Source of the DNA: Paenibacillus auburnensis
Lineage (GTDB): Bacteria; Bacillota; Bacilli; Paenibacillales; Paenibacillaceae
Direction: 5' to 3'
NCBI RefSeq assembly: GCF_927798115.1
Contig: NZ_CAKMMG010000001.1
Span: 1,922,001 to 1,986,000 of the forward strand
DNA length: 64,000 nucleotides
The translations under genes were made by a program, and so were the position numbers. Under the pieces are notes generated by a model. That model had not been told where the DNA came from and did not search any database. It was given only the letters and a program-made list of their open reading frames with translations. Below, piece by piece: positions 17,247 through 28,327 of the stretch. The stretch's first letter is position 1. Each line of letters opens with the position of its first letter.

Positions 17247-17769
17247 GATGATATCTCCTCTGAAATTCAATTGCATTTAAACATTCCAAACCTTTTAGGA
17301 AAAGATTTCCGATCCCTCCCAAACCCTCCCTTCCAAGGGAGGGCCCCAAGGGCTCTGCCCTCTGGACACCCGCTAAGCGCACCTGGCGTATGAGGTTCGT
17401 ATACAGGTAACTAGATACTGCTAGGAAGGATCGCTTTCGTCCCTTTTCAGGGACACGCTTTACTTTAGATGTGTTTAGTCCCTGGGTAAAGATTAGAGAA
17501 CGACAAGCAATTAGTGTACTTCATACAATTAAATCCGGCAGAAATGTTATTTCCAACAGAATAAATGCATTCTGTGCAGCTATTTTTATAAAAAAGAACG
17601 CTTTGGGCAATTCTTTGCAGATATAAGTGTACAAAGTGCAATTAAGGTTACTCTAGAGCTTGATAGTTAGATTTAATTGCAGAGAATACAGTTATTCTCA
17701 TACACAGCCATCCCTAGTGTGCTTAGTTCACTACTAGTGCCTATCCTAAGATCGCAGATTCCTATCGCT
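17247..17769. repeat. Repeat-bearing gap between znuC and znuB
   Basis: The 523-bp gap has a perfect inverted repeat CCCTCCCTTCCAAGGGAGGG (17324-17343), then AAGGGCTCTGCCCT-like and GTCCC/GGGAC-rich stretches near 17347-17500. It looks like a GC-rich dispersed intergenic element next to AT-rich sequence, unlike the flanking genes. No ORF with a credible ribosome site is seen. Confidence 0.6.
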
Positions 17770-18519
17770 TCACGTCAGCGTATGCTGCAGATTCTCTACC
17801 ACGCAATCCTGGGCCTCGTGGGAGTGGCGGCAGTAGAAGTTGATTTTGCCGTTACTCTGCACCGGCTCGTTGCCCAGATAGCTTTTGATCATGTCAATGT
17901 CATGCGAAACCATCAGGAAGGTCATGTGGTGGTGAGCATGCATATGGAAGATAAGATCAAAAAATCCTGCCTGCGTCTCCGTGTCAATCCCCACCGTAGG
18001 CTCGTCCAAAATGAGCAGATCCGGATGATTAATCAGCGCACGAGCCAGGAATACACGCTGCTGCTGGCCGCCGGACAGCTGGCCTACTCTTTTCTCGGCG
18101 ATATCCTGAATCCGCATGACTTCCAGCGCGTCTTCGCACTGGCGGTGCTGAGCCTTGGATACCCGGCGGATCAGGTTTTTGTTATTGTACAGCCCGGACA
18201 ACACGACTTCACGGACCGTGGCCGGGAACAGCGGATTAAAAGCATTTTTCTGCGGAACATAGCCGATCCGTTCCCAATCCTTAAATTTGCGCACCGACTG
18301 GCCGAACAGCTTGATGTCACCGCTGGTTGGGGGCAGAAGGCCGACGATCATTTTCATCAATGTGGTTTTGCCGGCTCCATTTGAACCGATAATCCCAAGA
18401 AAATCACGTTCCTTCACCGTGTAATTCAGACCGGAAATTACCTTCTGCTCTCCGTAGGAGAAGGACAAATCCTGTATTTCAATCATATGCTGATGGCAGT
18501 CCAGGGATACCGATTGCAT
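17770..18519 (-). CDS. znuC: Zinc ABC transporter ATP-binding protein
   Basis: 249 residues. Walker A GSNGAGKTT, signature LSGGQQQR, Walker B LLILDEPTVGID and the switch histidine in VSHDID. The C-terminal tail is Cys/His-rich (NFYCRHSHEAQDC). ATG at 18519 has AAGGCGG eight bases upstream; a later ATG (MIEIQDLSF) could also serve. Follows znuA by 33 bases. Zinc specificity is inferred from ZnuA and the nearby zur gene. Confidence 0.93.
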   Translation of the reverse strand: MQSVSLDCHQHMIEIQDLSFSYGEQKVISGLNYTVKERDFLGIIGSNGAGKTTLMKMIVGLLPPTSGDIKLFGQSVRKFKDWERIGYVPQKNAFNPLFPATVREVVLSGLYNNKNLIRRVSKAQHRQCEDALEVMRIQDIAEKRVGQLSGGQQQRVFLARALINHPDLLILDEPTVGIDTETQAGFFDLIFHMHAHHHMTFLMVSHDIDMIKSYLGNEPVQSNGKINFYCRHSHEAQDCVVENLQHTLT

Positions 18520-18552
18520 GAGTTGTACCGCCTTTCCCTTATACTTTCCTTT

Positions 18553-19536
18553 TTATTGTAAAGCCAGAATCAGATTTTGCAAATTTTTCTCCATCAAAGT
18601 GAAATAATTATCGCCGTTCTTCTCCTGCGCCTCGGTCAGTCCCTCCACCGGATTCAGGACCATCGTTTCCACACCCGCTTCGCCTGCCAGTGTTTTGGCC
18701 AGCTTATCGGAGACTAATTCTTCGAAAAAGATATACCGGATGCCTTCCTCTTTCACGAGTGCAGCTAGGTTCACCAGATCCTGACCGCGCGGCTCGGAAT
18801 CCGGCGATAAGCCCATAATAGCATGCTGGGTCAGGCCATAGTCGCGTGCCAGATAAGAAAAAGCCTGATGGGAGACGACAATCTCTTTATTCGGCATCTT
18901 GGCAAGCTCTGTCTCGAATTTGCTGTCCAATGCCTGCAGACGCTCAGCAAGCTTGTTATAACGCTCCTCATAGCCCGCTTTATGCGCTGGATCAACCGCA
19001 ATCAGGCTCTCTTTAATATTTTCCGCCATGATCAGTGCCGATTTGGGACTTACCCACGTGTGGGGATCTGTATGCAGACTGTCACTGCTGCCTTCCGCCG
19101 CATGATTCTCCGCTGCTTCAGCTTCACCGTGATCATGTCCATCTTCTTCGTCAGTCATAATATAATCCACACCCTGGCTGACTTCAACAGCCTTGGTTTC
19201 ACTGTCGCTTTCCAGACTTTTCAGGAAATTCGGCACCCAGCCCTCAAGGCCCGCTCCATTGTACAGGAATAACTGTGCCTTGGAGGTATTGATAATATCC
19301 TGGCTGCGCGGCGTCCAGTCATGGGGCTCCACCCCAACCGGCAGCAGATTGATCGCATTCACATCTTCTCCGCCAATTTCACCGGCAAATTCATATATGG
19401 GATAAAAAGTTGTGACCACGTTTACTTTCCCCTCGACAATATTCCCGCTGCTTTTAGTGCTGCAGGCTGCGAGCATTAACAGAACCGGAAGGGCAAGCGC
19501 AATCAGCAGTCCTCTGTGCAAACCTTTGAAAGACAT
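18553..19536 (-). CDS. znuA: Zinc-binding lipoprotein of ABC transporter
   Basis: 327-residue cluster A-I (TroA-like) solute-binding lipoprotein. Signal peptide with lipobox LAAC, Cys25 the lipidated residue. The acidic/His-rich loop EEDGHDHGEAEAAENHAAEG (about 130-150) and His in VEPHDWTP, DPHTWVSP and VVSHQAFSY are typical of zinc binders. Preceded by a promoter with a Zur-like operator in its spacer, so repressed when zinc is plentiful. Confidence 0.95.
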   Translation of the reverse strand: MSFKGLHRGLLIALALPVLLMLAACSTKSSGNIVEGKVNVVTTFYPIYEFAGEIGGEDVNAINLLPVGVEPHDWTPRSQDIINTSKAQLFLYNGAGLEGWVPNFLKSLESDSETKAVEVSQGVDYIMTDEEDGHDHGEAEAAENHAAEGSSDSLHTDPHTWVSPKSALIMAENIKESLIAVDPAHKAGYEERYNKLAERLQALDSKFETELAKMPNKEIVVSHQAFSYLARDYGLTQHAIMGLSPDSEPRGQDLVNLAALVKEEGIRYIFFEELVSDKLAKTLAGEAGVETMVLNPVEGLTEAQEKNGDNYFTLMEKNLQNLILALQ

Positions 19537-19577
19537 AGTAACTATCGACTCCTTAAATCGTAAATTTTACTATGAGA

Positions 19578-19607
19578 ATTATAATAGTAATCGTTACGAT
19601 AAGTCAA
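19578..19607 (-). promoter_or_regulatory. znuA promoter with embedded Zur box
   Basis: On the minus strand TTGACT (19602-19607) and TATAAT (19578-19583) are separated by 18 bases. The spacer contains TCGTAACGATTACTA (19585-19599), 12 of 14 fixed positions of the B. subtilis Zur operator TCGTAATNATTACGA. Binding would block RNA polymerase directly. Confidence 0.8.
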
Positions 19608-19629
19608 CACCGAACTCTCCCTGAACGGC

Positions 19630-19686
19630 AGGATGAAAAAGAACGCCTGCAGCCGTTCCCGGCATGCTGGCGTTCTTTTTCATCCT
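19630..19686 (-). terminator. Strong bidirectional terminator after metS
   Basis: An 18-bp perfect stem: AGGATGAAAAAGAACGCC (19630-19647) with its complement at 19669-19686. T-runs inside both arms let it act in both directions, but it serves metS here. Confidence 0.88.
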
Positions 19687-19698
19687 ATTGATTCGTGC

Positions 19699-21732
<2,034 letters not shown>

Positions 21733-21771
21733 TCATCCTTTCGTCATAACAAATCTCTTAAACCTAATTAA

Positions 21772-22060
21772 CGCAAAAAAACTCCCGCCCCTATATGGGG
21801 CGAGAGTATACTCACGCGATACCACCCAAAGTTCCCCGGCTCTTCACAGAGCACAGGCTTCGCCAGTTCCCCTGAAGGGAACTGTCCATTAACGCTGGAA
21901 CACGCTGTTATCTTACCAGAGCCGGTGTATTATCCGCTCCTGCTCGAACACAGTTCCTCCCGGACCATATTCAATCTGTGTACCATACCGGTTCCCAGCA
22001 CTCCCGGCTCTCTGTAATGGCCAACCCGACCTACTCATCCGTTCCTCGGAATTCTTGTTA
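21772..22060 (-). ncRNA. T-box riboswitch leader of metS
   Basis: The T-box sequence TTTGGGTGGTATCGCG lies at 21815-21830 (minus strand). It is followed by a terminator hairpin: GCCCC/GGGGC stem at 21782-21806 and a T7 run at 21775-21781. The stem I region begins near 22017 with AGAGAGCCGGG. A candidate specifier ATG (methionine) sits at 21966-21968 in the context GAATATGG. Uncharged tRNA-Met would favour the antiterminator and metS expression. Confidence 0.9.
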
Positions 22061-22094
22061 TTCTCCAAAATATACCCAAAAATAACCCGCCCTG

Positions 22095-22358
22095 TCAAGT
22101 CGTGCGGGCAGAGCCCTCACCTGACGGCTGATCTTCCCGCGGCGGCACCGGGTCCAGCCCTCCGGGATGGAAGGGATGGCATCTGGCAATCCGCTTTGCG
22201 GCCAGCCACGAGCCCTTCACCGGACCGTGCACCTCAATCGCCTCAAGCGCGTATGCTGAGCATGTCGGATAAAACCGGCAGGTCGCAGGCTTCAGCGGCG
22301 AGATGAACTTGCGGTACACGCGGATAGGAGCTTGAACCGTTCTGCGCAGGCTAGCCAT
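22095..22358 (-). CDS. yidD: Membrane protein insertion efficiency factor YidD
   Basis: 87 residues. Contains the family hallmark [29 protein letters not shown] and [17 protein letters not shown], with three conserved cysteines. YidD is a small peripheral membrane protein that helps YidC-type insertion; it usually lies near rnpA-yidC, but here it follows zur with a one-base gap, suggesting co-transcription. Confidence 0.95.
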   Translation of the reverse strand: MASLRRTVQAPIRVYRKFISPLKPATCRFYPTCSAYALEAIEVHGPVKGSWLAAKRIARCHPFHPGGLDPVPPREDQPSGEGSARTT

Positions 22359-22359
22359 C

Positions 22360-22821
22360 TCAGCGGCCTTCTTTGCCGTGAGCCGCTACGGCCGAGTCTT
22401 CTTCACGGCTACTTTCACATTCCTTGCAGTAACCGAACACCTCAAATTTATGCTTGACTACCCGGAACTGATCCGGGGTATCCGTTAAATTCATCGGGCA
22501 GAAATGGATCGGGTAAGTCTTCATACACTGAAGGCATATCATATGATGATGATGGTGGTCCTGACTGCAGCTGGCTTTGAATTTGACGCCTTCTTCAAAT
22601 ACTACCTGCTCCAGCACACCGAGCTCCTCCATCACACGCAGATTGCGGTAGACCGTATCGAAGCTAAGTCCGCTGTACTTGCGCCCCATATGATCATAAA
22701 CATCCTTCGCCGACAAATATCCCGTATTCTCGCCGAATAACTTGGCAAGCGTTTTGCGCTGATCGGTGATTCGCAGACCCTGCCCCGACATTGCTTCCAG
22801 TATTTGTTCTGTCGACAGCAT
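22360..22821 (-). CDS. zur: Zinc uptake regulator Zur (Fur family)
   Basis: 153 residues. Winged helix ([30 protein letters not shown]... [22 protein letters not shown]), followed by a His-rich hinge [18 protein letters not shown] and a C-terminal Cys pair CKEC; the two CxxC pairs form the structural zinc site. The pentahistidine hinge is like B. subtilis Zur. ATG at 22821 has GGGAGA seven bases upstream. Likely repressor of znuA-znuC through the box at 19585-19599. Confidence 0.93.
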   Translation of the reverse strand: MLSTEQILEAMSGQGLRITDQRKTLAKLFGENTGYLSAKDVYDHMGRKYSGLSFDTVYRNLRVMEELGVLEQVVFEEGVKFKASCSQDHHHHHMICLQCMKTYPIHFCPMNLTDTPDQFRVVKHKFEVFGYCKECESSREEDSAVAAHGKEGR

Positions 22822-22960
22822 TCGCTCATCTCCCATAACATAAGTCATTGGTGTTGCACTCTCTTTATAATGCCCCAAAACAAATGCCCCGTCAATGAAG
22901 TGCAGCAGCGGATGTCACCAGTTACGAGTAATTAAAGTACATCCGCTAACCTGCAGATAT

Positions 22961-23001
22961 ACAAAAACCGGCCAAAGCTCACAAGGAGCCTTAGCCGGTT
23001 T
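22961..23001 (-). terminator. Terminator of secreted 743-residue protein gene
   Basis: AAACCGGC (22965-22972) pairs with GCCGGTTT (22994-23001) and the minus strand continues in Ts. Confidence 0.75.
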
Positions 23002-23026
23002 GAATTACACATACTCAATGAATCCC

Positions 23027-25258
23027 TTATTGCTTCAATGGAGGAAGCGGCGTGAAGACAAAGTTAACCGGAAGATTGCTACCGGAAGCCACGGAGAATA
23101 CGATATCTACCGGACCTTCATAGTTGCCGGAGCGGTAGACTACAGCATTCATATCCGAGCTGGACAGGTTGCCTTTATTCGGCAGGTTGACAATGGTATT
23201 ATTCACCATCAATGAGCCAAGATAATTGCCTCCGCGCGGGTTAAACGTAATCAGGGTGTTTGGTGCAACGCGTTCGAGTCTGATTTTGTAGAGCACACCG
23301 AAGTTTCCGGCATTGGATGCTGTCGTTCCGGTCATAGGGTCCATCCCAATCAGATTCAAGTCGTTCTTGTTATCACCAAGCACCAGCTTAGCTTGTGTAG
23401 CTCCGACCACATCGCTCACATTAATGATCCGTGTGGAATTCGGATACGTTCCGCGGTTGTGTACGCCATCACGGTCCAGAATCGGCAGTGTTGGCAGCAG
23501 GGCTACAGGATCCTTACTTTCTTCGACCATCACCACATTGTATTGAACCGTGAGGTCGCTGAACAAATCGGCACTAAGTGACAGTACTTCGCCCGGCTTC
23601 ATGGATACTTTATTAATATCCGTCAGGATTGGCATGCTCTGGCCTGGCTGCAGTGTTACGGAGCTGTATTTTTCATTCGTCAGCATGGAAGTGTAATACT
23701 TCAGGATCGAGATTTTACCGGTATATTCCGGGGAAGTAACCGGACCGGCGATCCCGGAATATTGCGTTGTAATGGTCGTCGGGTACAGATTATTGTTAGT
23801 CGCGATAACATACAGCTTCTGTCTCGTAGACATATTGTTCATGTGATGAACAAGGAAGCGTGTCTTGCCGACCGCGGTTTCACGGTACAATATCCCTTCT
23901 GTATTAACCGTCTCCGGGCTGTTGCTGCGGATCAGTAAGTAATCCTCGGATGAAGTGGTATTATTCACATTAGTCAATCCAGGAATCATTCCGCCGTCCA
24001 TAGAAATAATGTCACCCGGCATAGTGAACAGCTTCGCTACTTCATCCTGGGTATATAATTGTTCGCTGGTAATATTAATGGTCTTCTCAAAAACGCTGCT
24101 CAAACCGTGCTTATCCGTTACTTTCAATTGAATCGACACCGGGCCTGGATTAAAGAACGCCAAAGCGCGGTTTGTCCACTCGGCGGTCAGTGCCTCATTT
24201 TCCGGATCATAGCTTAGATCAGTAAGGGTTACAGGTTCACCCATCTTGTACTCTTCTTTGTTGGTTGTGAAGTTAGCGACCGGCGGCTGGTTAGGCTGCA
24301 GCACATTAATCGTCACAGAATAAGGGTCACTTAACTCCCCGTTTGCATCCCGGACGGAATAAGTCACTGTATAATACCCGGGCTGATCATACATATCTTG
24401 TTTATTACCGCTCCAGATTTCCTCAACAATGGGTGTTCCATTTGGAGAAGAACTAGTGGTTTTATAAGTAATAAAGGTCTGGCCGGCATAAATTTCCGTC
24501 GGCTGAACGCTAAAAGTAGCGGTCGGCTTAGTGTTCAGTGACAGAATGACACGCTTCCCTATGTTATCAACCGTATATGGAATCCCGAGCGCGTAGGTAA
24601 TGGAGGTCAGAGGAACCATAAATGTTCCTTTATATTGGTAAGCCGGACCTTTCATCGTTACTTTGCTGCCGTTTACGGTATAAATTTTGCTGTCTGTTTT
24701 GAAACGCATCACACTGGTGCCTTTGGTAACAATAACTTCTTTAGTTTTGTAATCATAGGTGTAACTAACACCCACCATCTCAACCATAGCGCGAATTGAG
24801 ACGTAGGATACTCCGTATTTGACAGCCATCGGCTGATTGGCCAGATACGGGGTGCCGTTCTTGTACATTTTATTGCTGTTCATCATTAGTATAAGCTGAT
24901 TGGAGGTTGCTGCATAAACGGCCGTCACCGTGTTTACCGGCTGGGTATTAATCCCCTCAGTCGCAGCGGGAACTGCAGTTTCCGACGGAACCGGAGTCAC
25001 TGCCGGGGTTGTTGCCGGGATTGTTGTTGCCGTAGGATTCGGGGTTGCTGTTGGTGTAACCGTTCCGGCTGGAACTTCACTTGGCAGCGGATCGGTAGCC
25101 TCCGGCTGAAGCGTTACCTCAGACACCTTAGCAGCTTCTGCTGAGTAAACAGTGCTGGATACCCCTGCGGTACTTACCGGTACGGCAAACGCCGGAACGG
25201 CTGCTGCAGCTTGCGATACAACCAAGGCAGCGACTAATGTTAGTTTTTTCAAATTCAT
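23027..25258 (-). CDS. Secreted protein with copper-amine-oxidase-type and PKD-like domains
   Basis: 743 residues. Signal peptide 1-25 (LTLVAALVVSQAAAAVPAFA). A Thr/Pro-rich linker (about 48-105) leads to a Cu_amine_oxidN1-type domain (KYGVSYVSIRAMVEMVGVSY..., FMVPLTSITYALG; about 130-245). Two PKD/Ig-like segments follow (ATFSVQPTEIYAGQTFITYK; PPVANFTTNKEEYKMGEPVTLTDLSYDPENE; about 250-400). The C-terminal 340 residues are not assigned. No catalytic motif seen. Probably an envelope or exported structural protein. Confidence 0.82.
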   Translation of the reverse strand: MNLKKLTLVAALVVSQAAAAVPAFAVPVSTAGVSSTVYSAEAAKVSEVTLQPEATDPLPSEVPAGTVTPTATPNPTATTIPATTPAVTPVPSETAVPAATEGINTQPVNTVTAVYAATSNQLILMMNSNKMYKNGTPYLANQPMAVKYGVSYVSIRAMVEMVGVSYTYDYKTKEVIVTKGTSVMRFKTDSKIYTVNGSKVTMKGPAYQYKGTFMVPLTSITYALGIPYTVDNIGKRVILSLNTKPTATFSVQPTEIYAGQTFITYKTTSSSPNGTPIVEEIWSGNKQDMYDQPGYYTVTYSVRDANGELSDPYSVTINVLQPNQPPVANFTTNKEEYKMGEPVTLTDLSYDPENEALTAEWTNRALAFFNPGPVSIQLKVTDKHGLSSVFEKTINITSEQLYTQDEVAKLFTMPGDIISMDGGMIPGLTNVNNTTSSEDYLLIRSNSPETVNTEGILYRETAVGKTRFLVHHMNNMSTRQKLYVIATNNNLYPTTITTQYSGIAGPVTSPEYTGKISILKYYTSMLTNEKYSSVTLQPGQSMPILTDINKVSMKPGEVLSLSADLFSDLTVQYNVVMVEESKDPVALLPTLPILDRDGVHNRGTYPNSTRIINVSDVVGATQAKLVLGDNKNDLNLIGMDPMTGTTASNAGNFGVLYKIRLERVAPNTLITFNPRGGNYLGSLMVNNTIVNLPNKGNLSSSDMNAVVYRSGNYEGPVDIVFSVASGSNLPVNFVFTPLPPLKQ

Positions 25259-25678
25259 GGTACGACTCCTTCTGCTCCCATTTGTAGTCTATAAGGCAGT
25301 AATATATCTCTCTGGTCCTTATATTCCCCGCAAAACATAATCCTCCTCAAAAGCCGGAAGGTCATGTTTGGCCACGTCCATTTTACAAAACATAGTATTA
25401 GACGCATCGAACCTCAAAAAGTTTCATTCAGTGCAAATAAAAATAACTTGAAAATACATTTTTTACTTCACCTTACAGTAATCCGCCAAGCAGTACCGGC
25501 ATTCACCCAACTACATATCACAGAACTTAGATCATACCATTGCCTGCCATTTCAGTAAACACTTTTGCCTATGCTGCTTCAAACAACAAAGACGATTCCC
25601 CTTAAATCCTTAAGGTTAATCGTCTTCTCCGGTAAACATTTTAGTGGATCAGTCATCTAATTGTCCGGAATACAGGCT
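25259..25678. other. Intergenic region between response regulator and secreted protein gene
   Basis: 420 bp, AT-rich. It contains the terminator at 25588-25626 and presumably the promoter of the 743-residue protein. No reading frame with a plausible ribosome site and no known RNA were recognised. Confidence 0.5.
25588..25626 (-). terminator. Terminator of first ABC/two-component operon
   Basis: AAGACGATT (25589-25597) pairs with AATCGTCTT (25618-25626); a short T-rich tail follows on the minus strand. Moderate strength. Confidence 0.65.
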
Positions 25679-26470
25679 TCACGGCATCTCCGTGCGTTTC
25701 TTCTGATCACGATATTCTTTGGGCGTCATTCCCGTCTGCTTCTGAAACACCTTGGTAAAATAACGCCGTTCCTGATATCCCACACCTGAGCTGATTGCTG
25801 TTATGCTCTTGTCTGTGCTTGAGAGCATAAACTTGGCTGCTTCAATCCGCTGCTGGGTGACGTATTCCACGAAGGTCATCGCAAAACGGTTTTTGAACAA
25901 CAGGCAGAAATAGCTGCTGCTGATCCCGATCCTGCCCGCGACCTCCTCTATCCCGAGATCATAACTCAACCGTTCGGAAATAATTTTCGCCGCCAGATTC
26001 ATCAGCTGATCCGGTGTTTTTTTGGCCGAATCCTCGGCTGCAGGCAGCTCCTGAAACAACGGGATGCTATTGTACAGTTTGTCCTTATACTGTCGGTTAC
26101 GGATTTGTGTGCCGATTTCACGCACCTTGTTGCCAAGCTCTCCGTAGTGAATCGGCTTGCAGATATATTCTTTGACCCCAAGCCGGATGGCTTCCCTGGC
26201 ATAATCGAATTCCTGGTATCCGCTCAGCAGCAGCACCTCGCTCTCCAGCCCCATTTCCCGCAGCTTGCCAATGAAGGTCAATCCGTCCATCACCGGCATG
26301 CGGATATCACAGAGCACCAGATCCGGCGCTGCCTCCTCAGCAATCTTCAGTGCTTCCATACCGCTTCGCGCCATGCCTGCTACTTCCATCCCCATCTCCT
26401 GCCAGGGCAGCACTCTGTTGAGATTGTTAAGGATAGGGGCTTCATCGTCAACCAATAATACTTTTAGCAT
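25679..26470 (-). CDS. YesN-type response regulator, AraC family
   Basis: 263 residues. Receiver domain 1-120: acidic pair Asp8-Asp9, phosphoacceptor Asp55 in LVLCDIRMPVMDG, Ser83 and Lys105. The C-terminal about 100 residues are an AraC/XylS double helix-turn-helix (IEEVAGRIGISSSYFCLLFKNRF ... SSGVGYQERRYFTKVFQKQTGMTPKEYR). Overlaps the histidine kinase gene by 23 bases. Probably activates the adjacent transporter; 22-bp-spaced direct repeats upstream of the solute-binding gene are candidate sites. Confidence 0.93.
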   Translation of the reverse strand: MLKVLLVDDEAPILNNLNRVLPWQEMGMEVAGMARSGMEALKIAEEAAPDLVLCDIRMPVMDGLTFIGKLREMGLESEVLLLSGYQEFDYAREAIRLGVKEYICKPIHYGELGNKVREIGTQIRNRQYKDKLYNSIPLFQELPAAEDSAKKTPDQLMNLAAKIISERLSYDLGIEEVAGRIGISSSYFCLLFKNRFAMTFVEYVTQQRIEAAKFMLSSTDKSITAISSGVGYQERRYFTKVFQKQTGMTPKEYRDQKKRTEMP

Positions 26471-28301
26471 AATGATCTTCCCCCTGCTCGTATTTAGGTA
26501 TGACGCATTGGATTATCGTGCCCTCGCCGGGGCTCGCACAGATGAAAATACCATATCTGCTGCCATATTCAATCCGGATTCTGTCAGCAACACTCCGTAC
26601 CCCAAGCCCGCGCCGTTCCTGGTGCATTCCCTGTTCCGCCTGGCTGACCGCACTCTGCTCCGCCGAATCACTGATCATGTACTGGAACATGGATAGCTGG
26701 GCAGAAGTCATACCGATTCCGTTATCCTGAATTCGCAGAATCAGATTCCCCTGATCCTCCCAGCCCTTCACCATCACCCGGCCATGATAGCCGATTCCCT
26801 CAAAGCCGTGCTGAATGCTGTTCTCCACAAGCGGCTGCAGGGTCAGCTTAAGAATACCGCAATTCATAAGCTCCTCCGGAATATCGATCTCATAATCGAA
26901 GACATCCTCAAAGCGGAATTTCTGGATATCAAGGTAATTGCGCAGATGGGTTATTTCCTCGTGAAGTGTGATCTCATCCCTGTCCTGAATACTGATCCGC
27001 AGAATGCTGGCCAGACGGTAGACCATTTCACTGACTTTGCTTCCTTCGTTCTGAACGGCGAGCACATTGATGGATTCCAGGGTATTAAAAAGAAAATGCG
27101 GTTTGATCTGCGCCTGCAGCACACGCATTTCCGCCTGATTTTTCCGCCGCTGCTCCACCTGAATGCGGTTAAACAGCACATTGATTTTGTTCATCAGGTC
27201 GTTGATCCCTTTGGCCAGCAGTGTCATCTCGTCATTGCCCTTCTCCTCCACCCGCGTTGTGAGATCACCATCTTCAACTCGGCGCATAAAACGGACAATG
27301 ACCGCAATTCCGCCGGTAATCCGGTTCATGAAGAACAGGTTGAAAATGACCGCCGCCAGAAAACACAAGAAAATCACGGCGACAAACCAGCGGGCAAATA
27401 CGGTGACTTCGCGGGACAACGAACCCCATGAGGTCACAGATACCAGACTCCATGGATAGTCTTTGAGATGATAGACAGACAGAATGCTTTTCTCTCCGCC
27501 GAATTGGGTTTTGAAGCTTTGAAAGCCTTGCTTATAGGTAATATTCTTAGTTGTAAAAGAGCTTAAACTCTGGCCGTCCAGATTGCGGTCCGGATCAAGC
27601 AGAATCATTCCGTCATCATTCACGAGCATAAACGATACCTTCTGGTTACTGCCGCCGATCTTTAAATTACGGAAGATAGATTCGAACTCCCAGTTTTTGA
27701 TCTGCACTACCAGAATGCCGATATTCTGAAAGAAGCTCAGCTCTTTGATCAGCCGGATCTGCGTAAATACCGCTTCGGTTCCGGTCAGCTCTGGATACTC
27801 ATGCGGTGCTAGCCATTTCGGCACTCCATTAAGCTCCATAACCTCCTGGTAAAGCGCACTCCCTTTGAACTTGTCATAGGGAAGCGTCCGGAAATTTTCT
27901 TTGGTGAAGACGGAGACAATCTCCGAGCTGCCTTTACCATTAAAATTGTACAAAAAGGCGTAACTAATCGAAGGATGATTATAGAGCAGACTGCGAAAAT
28001 TGCGTTGGCTGGCATTCAGACTGAGCTGTTCGGCATCGGTCAGGTCCTGTTTGGAGGGATCATCCGCACTAAGCGCCATATGAAACACTGAGGTGGCAAT
28101 TCCGTTGTCCGTCACATTGTTCATATCCTTGAAGACATTGGAAATGCTGTAGCTGATCGCTTTAAGCGAATACTCCGACTGCTGGCTGTACTTCTTCTCA
28201 ATAGAATTATAAGTCACGAAGAACATAATCATGCCAAGGATAAATAACGGAATAATGATCAAACCCAAAAATGCCGTAAACAATTTATAGCGCAAATTCA
28301 T
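26448..28301 (-). CDS. YesM-type sensor histidine kinase
   Basis: 617 residues. TM1 about 8-28, an extracytoplasmic Cache-like sensor region, TM2 about 290-312 (WFVAVIFLCFLAAVIFNLFF), HAMP, then His_kinase (QIKPHFLFNTLESINVLAV; the His in PHF is the phosphorylation site) and a HATPase domain (VENSIQHGFEG, DNGIGM). Together with the response regulator it forms a sugar-sensing two-component system, last in the SBP-permease-permease-kinase-regulator operon. Confidence 0.93.
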   Translation of the reverse strand: MNLRYKLFTAFLGLIIIPLFILGMIMFFVTYNSIEKKYSQQSEYSLKAISYSISNVFKDMNNVTDNGIATSVFHMALSADDPSKQDLTDAEQLSLNASQRNFRSLLYNHPSISYAFLYNFNGKGSSEIVSVFTKENFRTLPYDKFKGSALYQEVMELNGVPKWLAPHEYPELTGTEAVFTQIRLIKELSFFQNIGILVVQIKNWEFESIFRNLKIGGSNQKVSFMLVNDDGMILLDPDRNLDGQSLSSFTTKNITYKQGFQSFKTQFGGEKSILSVYHLKDYPWSLVSVTSWGSLSREVTVFARWFVAVIFLCFLAAVIFNLFFMNRITGGIAVIVRFMRRVEDGDLTTRVEEKGNDEMTLLAKGINDLMNKINVLFNRIQVEQRRKNQAEMRVLQAQIKPHFLFNTLESINVLAVQNEGSKVSEMVYRLASILRISIQDRDEITLHEEITHLRNYLDIQKFRFEDVFDYEIDIPEELMNCGILKLTLQPLVENSIQHGFEGIGYHGRVMVKGWEDQGNLILRIQDNGIGMTSAQLSMFQYMISDSAEQSAVSQAEQGMHQERRGLGVRSVADRIRIEYGSRYGIFICASPGEGTIIQCVIPKYEQGEDHYAKSIIG

Positions 28302-28327
28302 CGGCTGCGCTCCTGACTGTGATAGGG

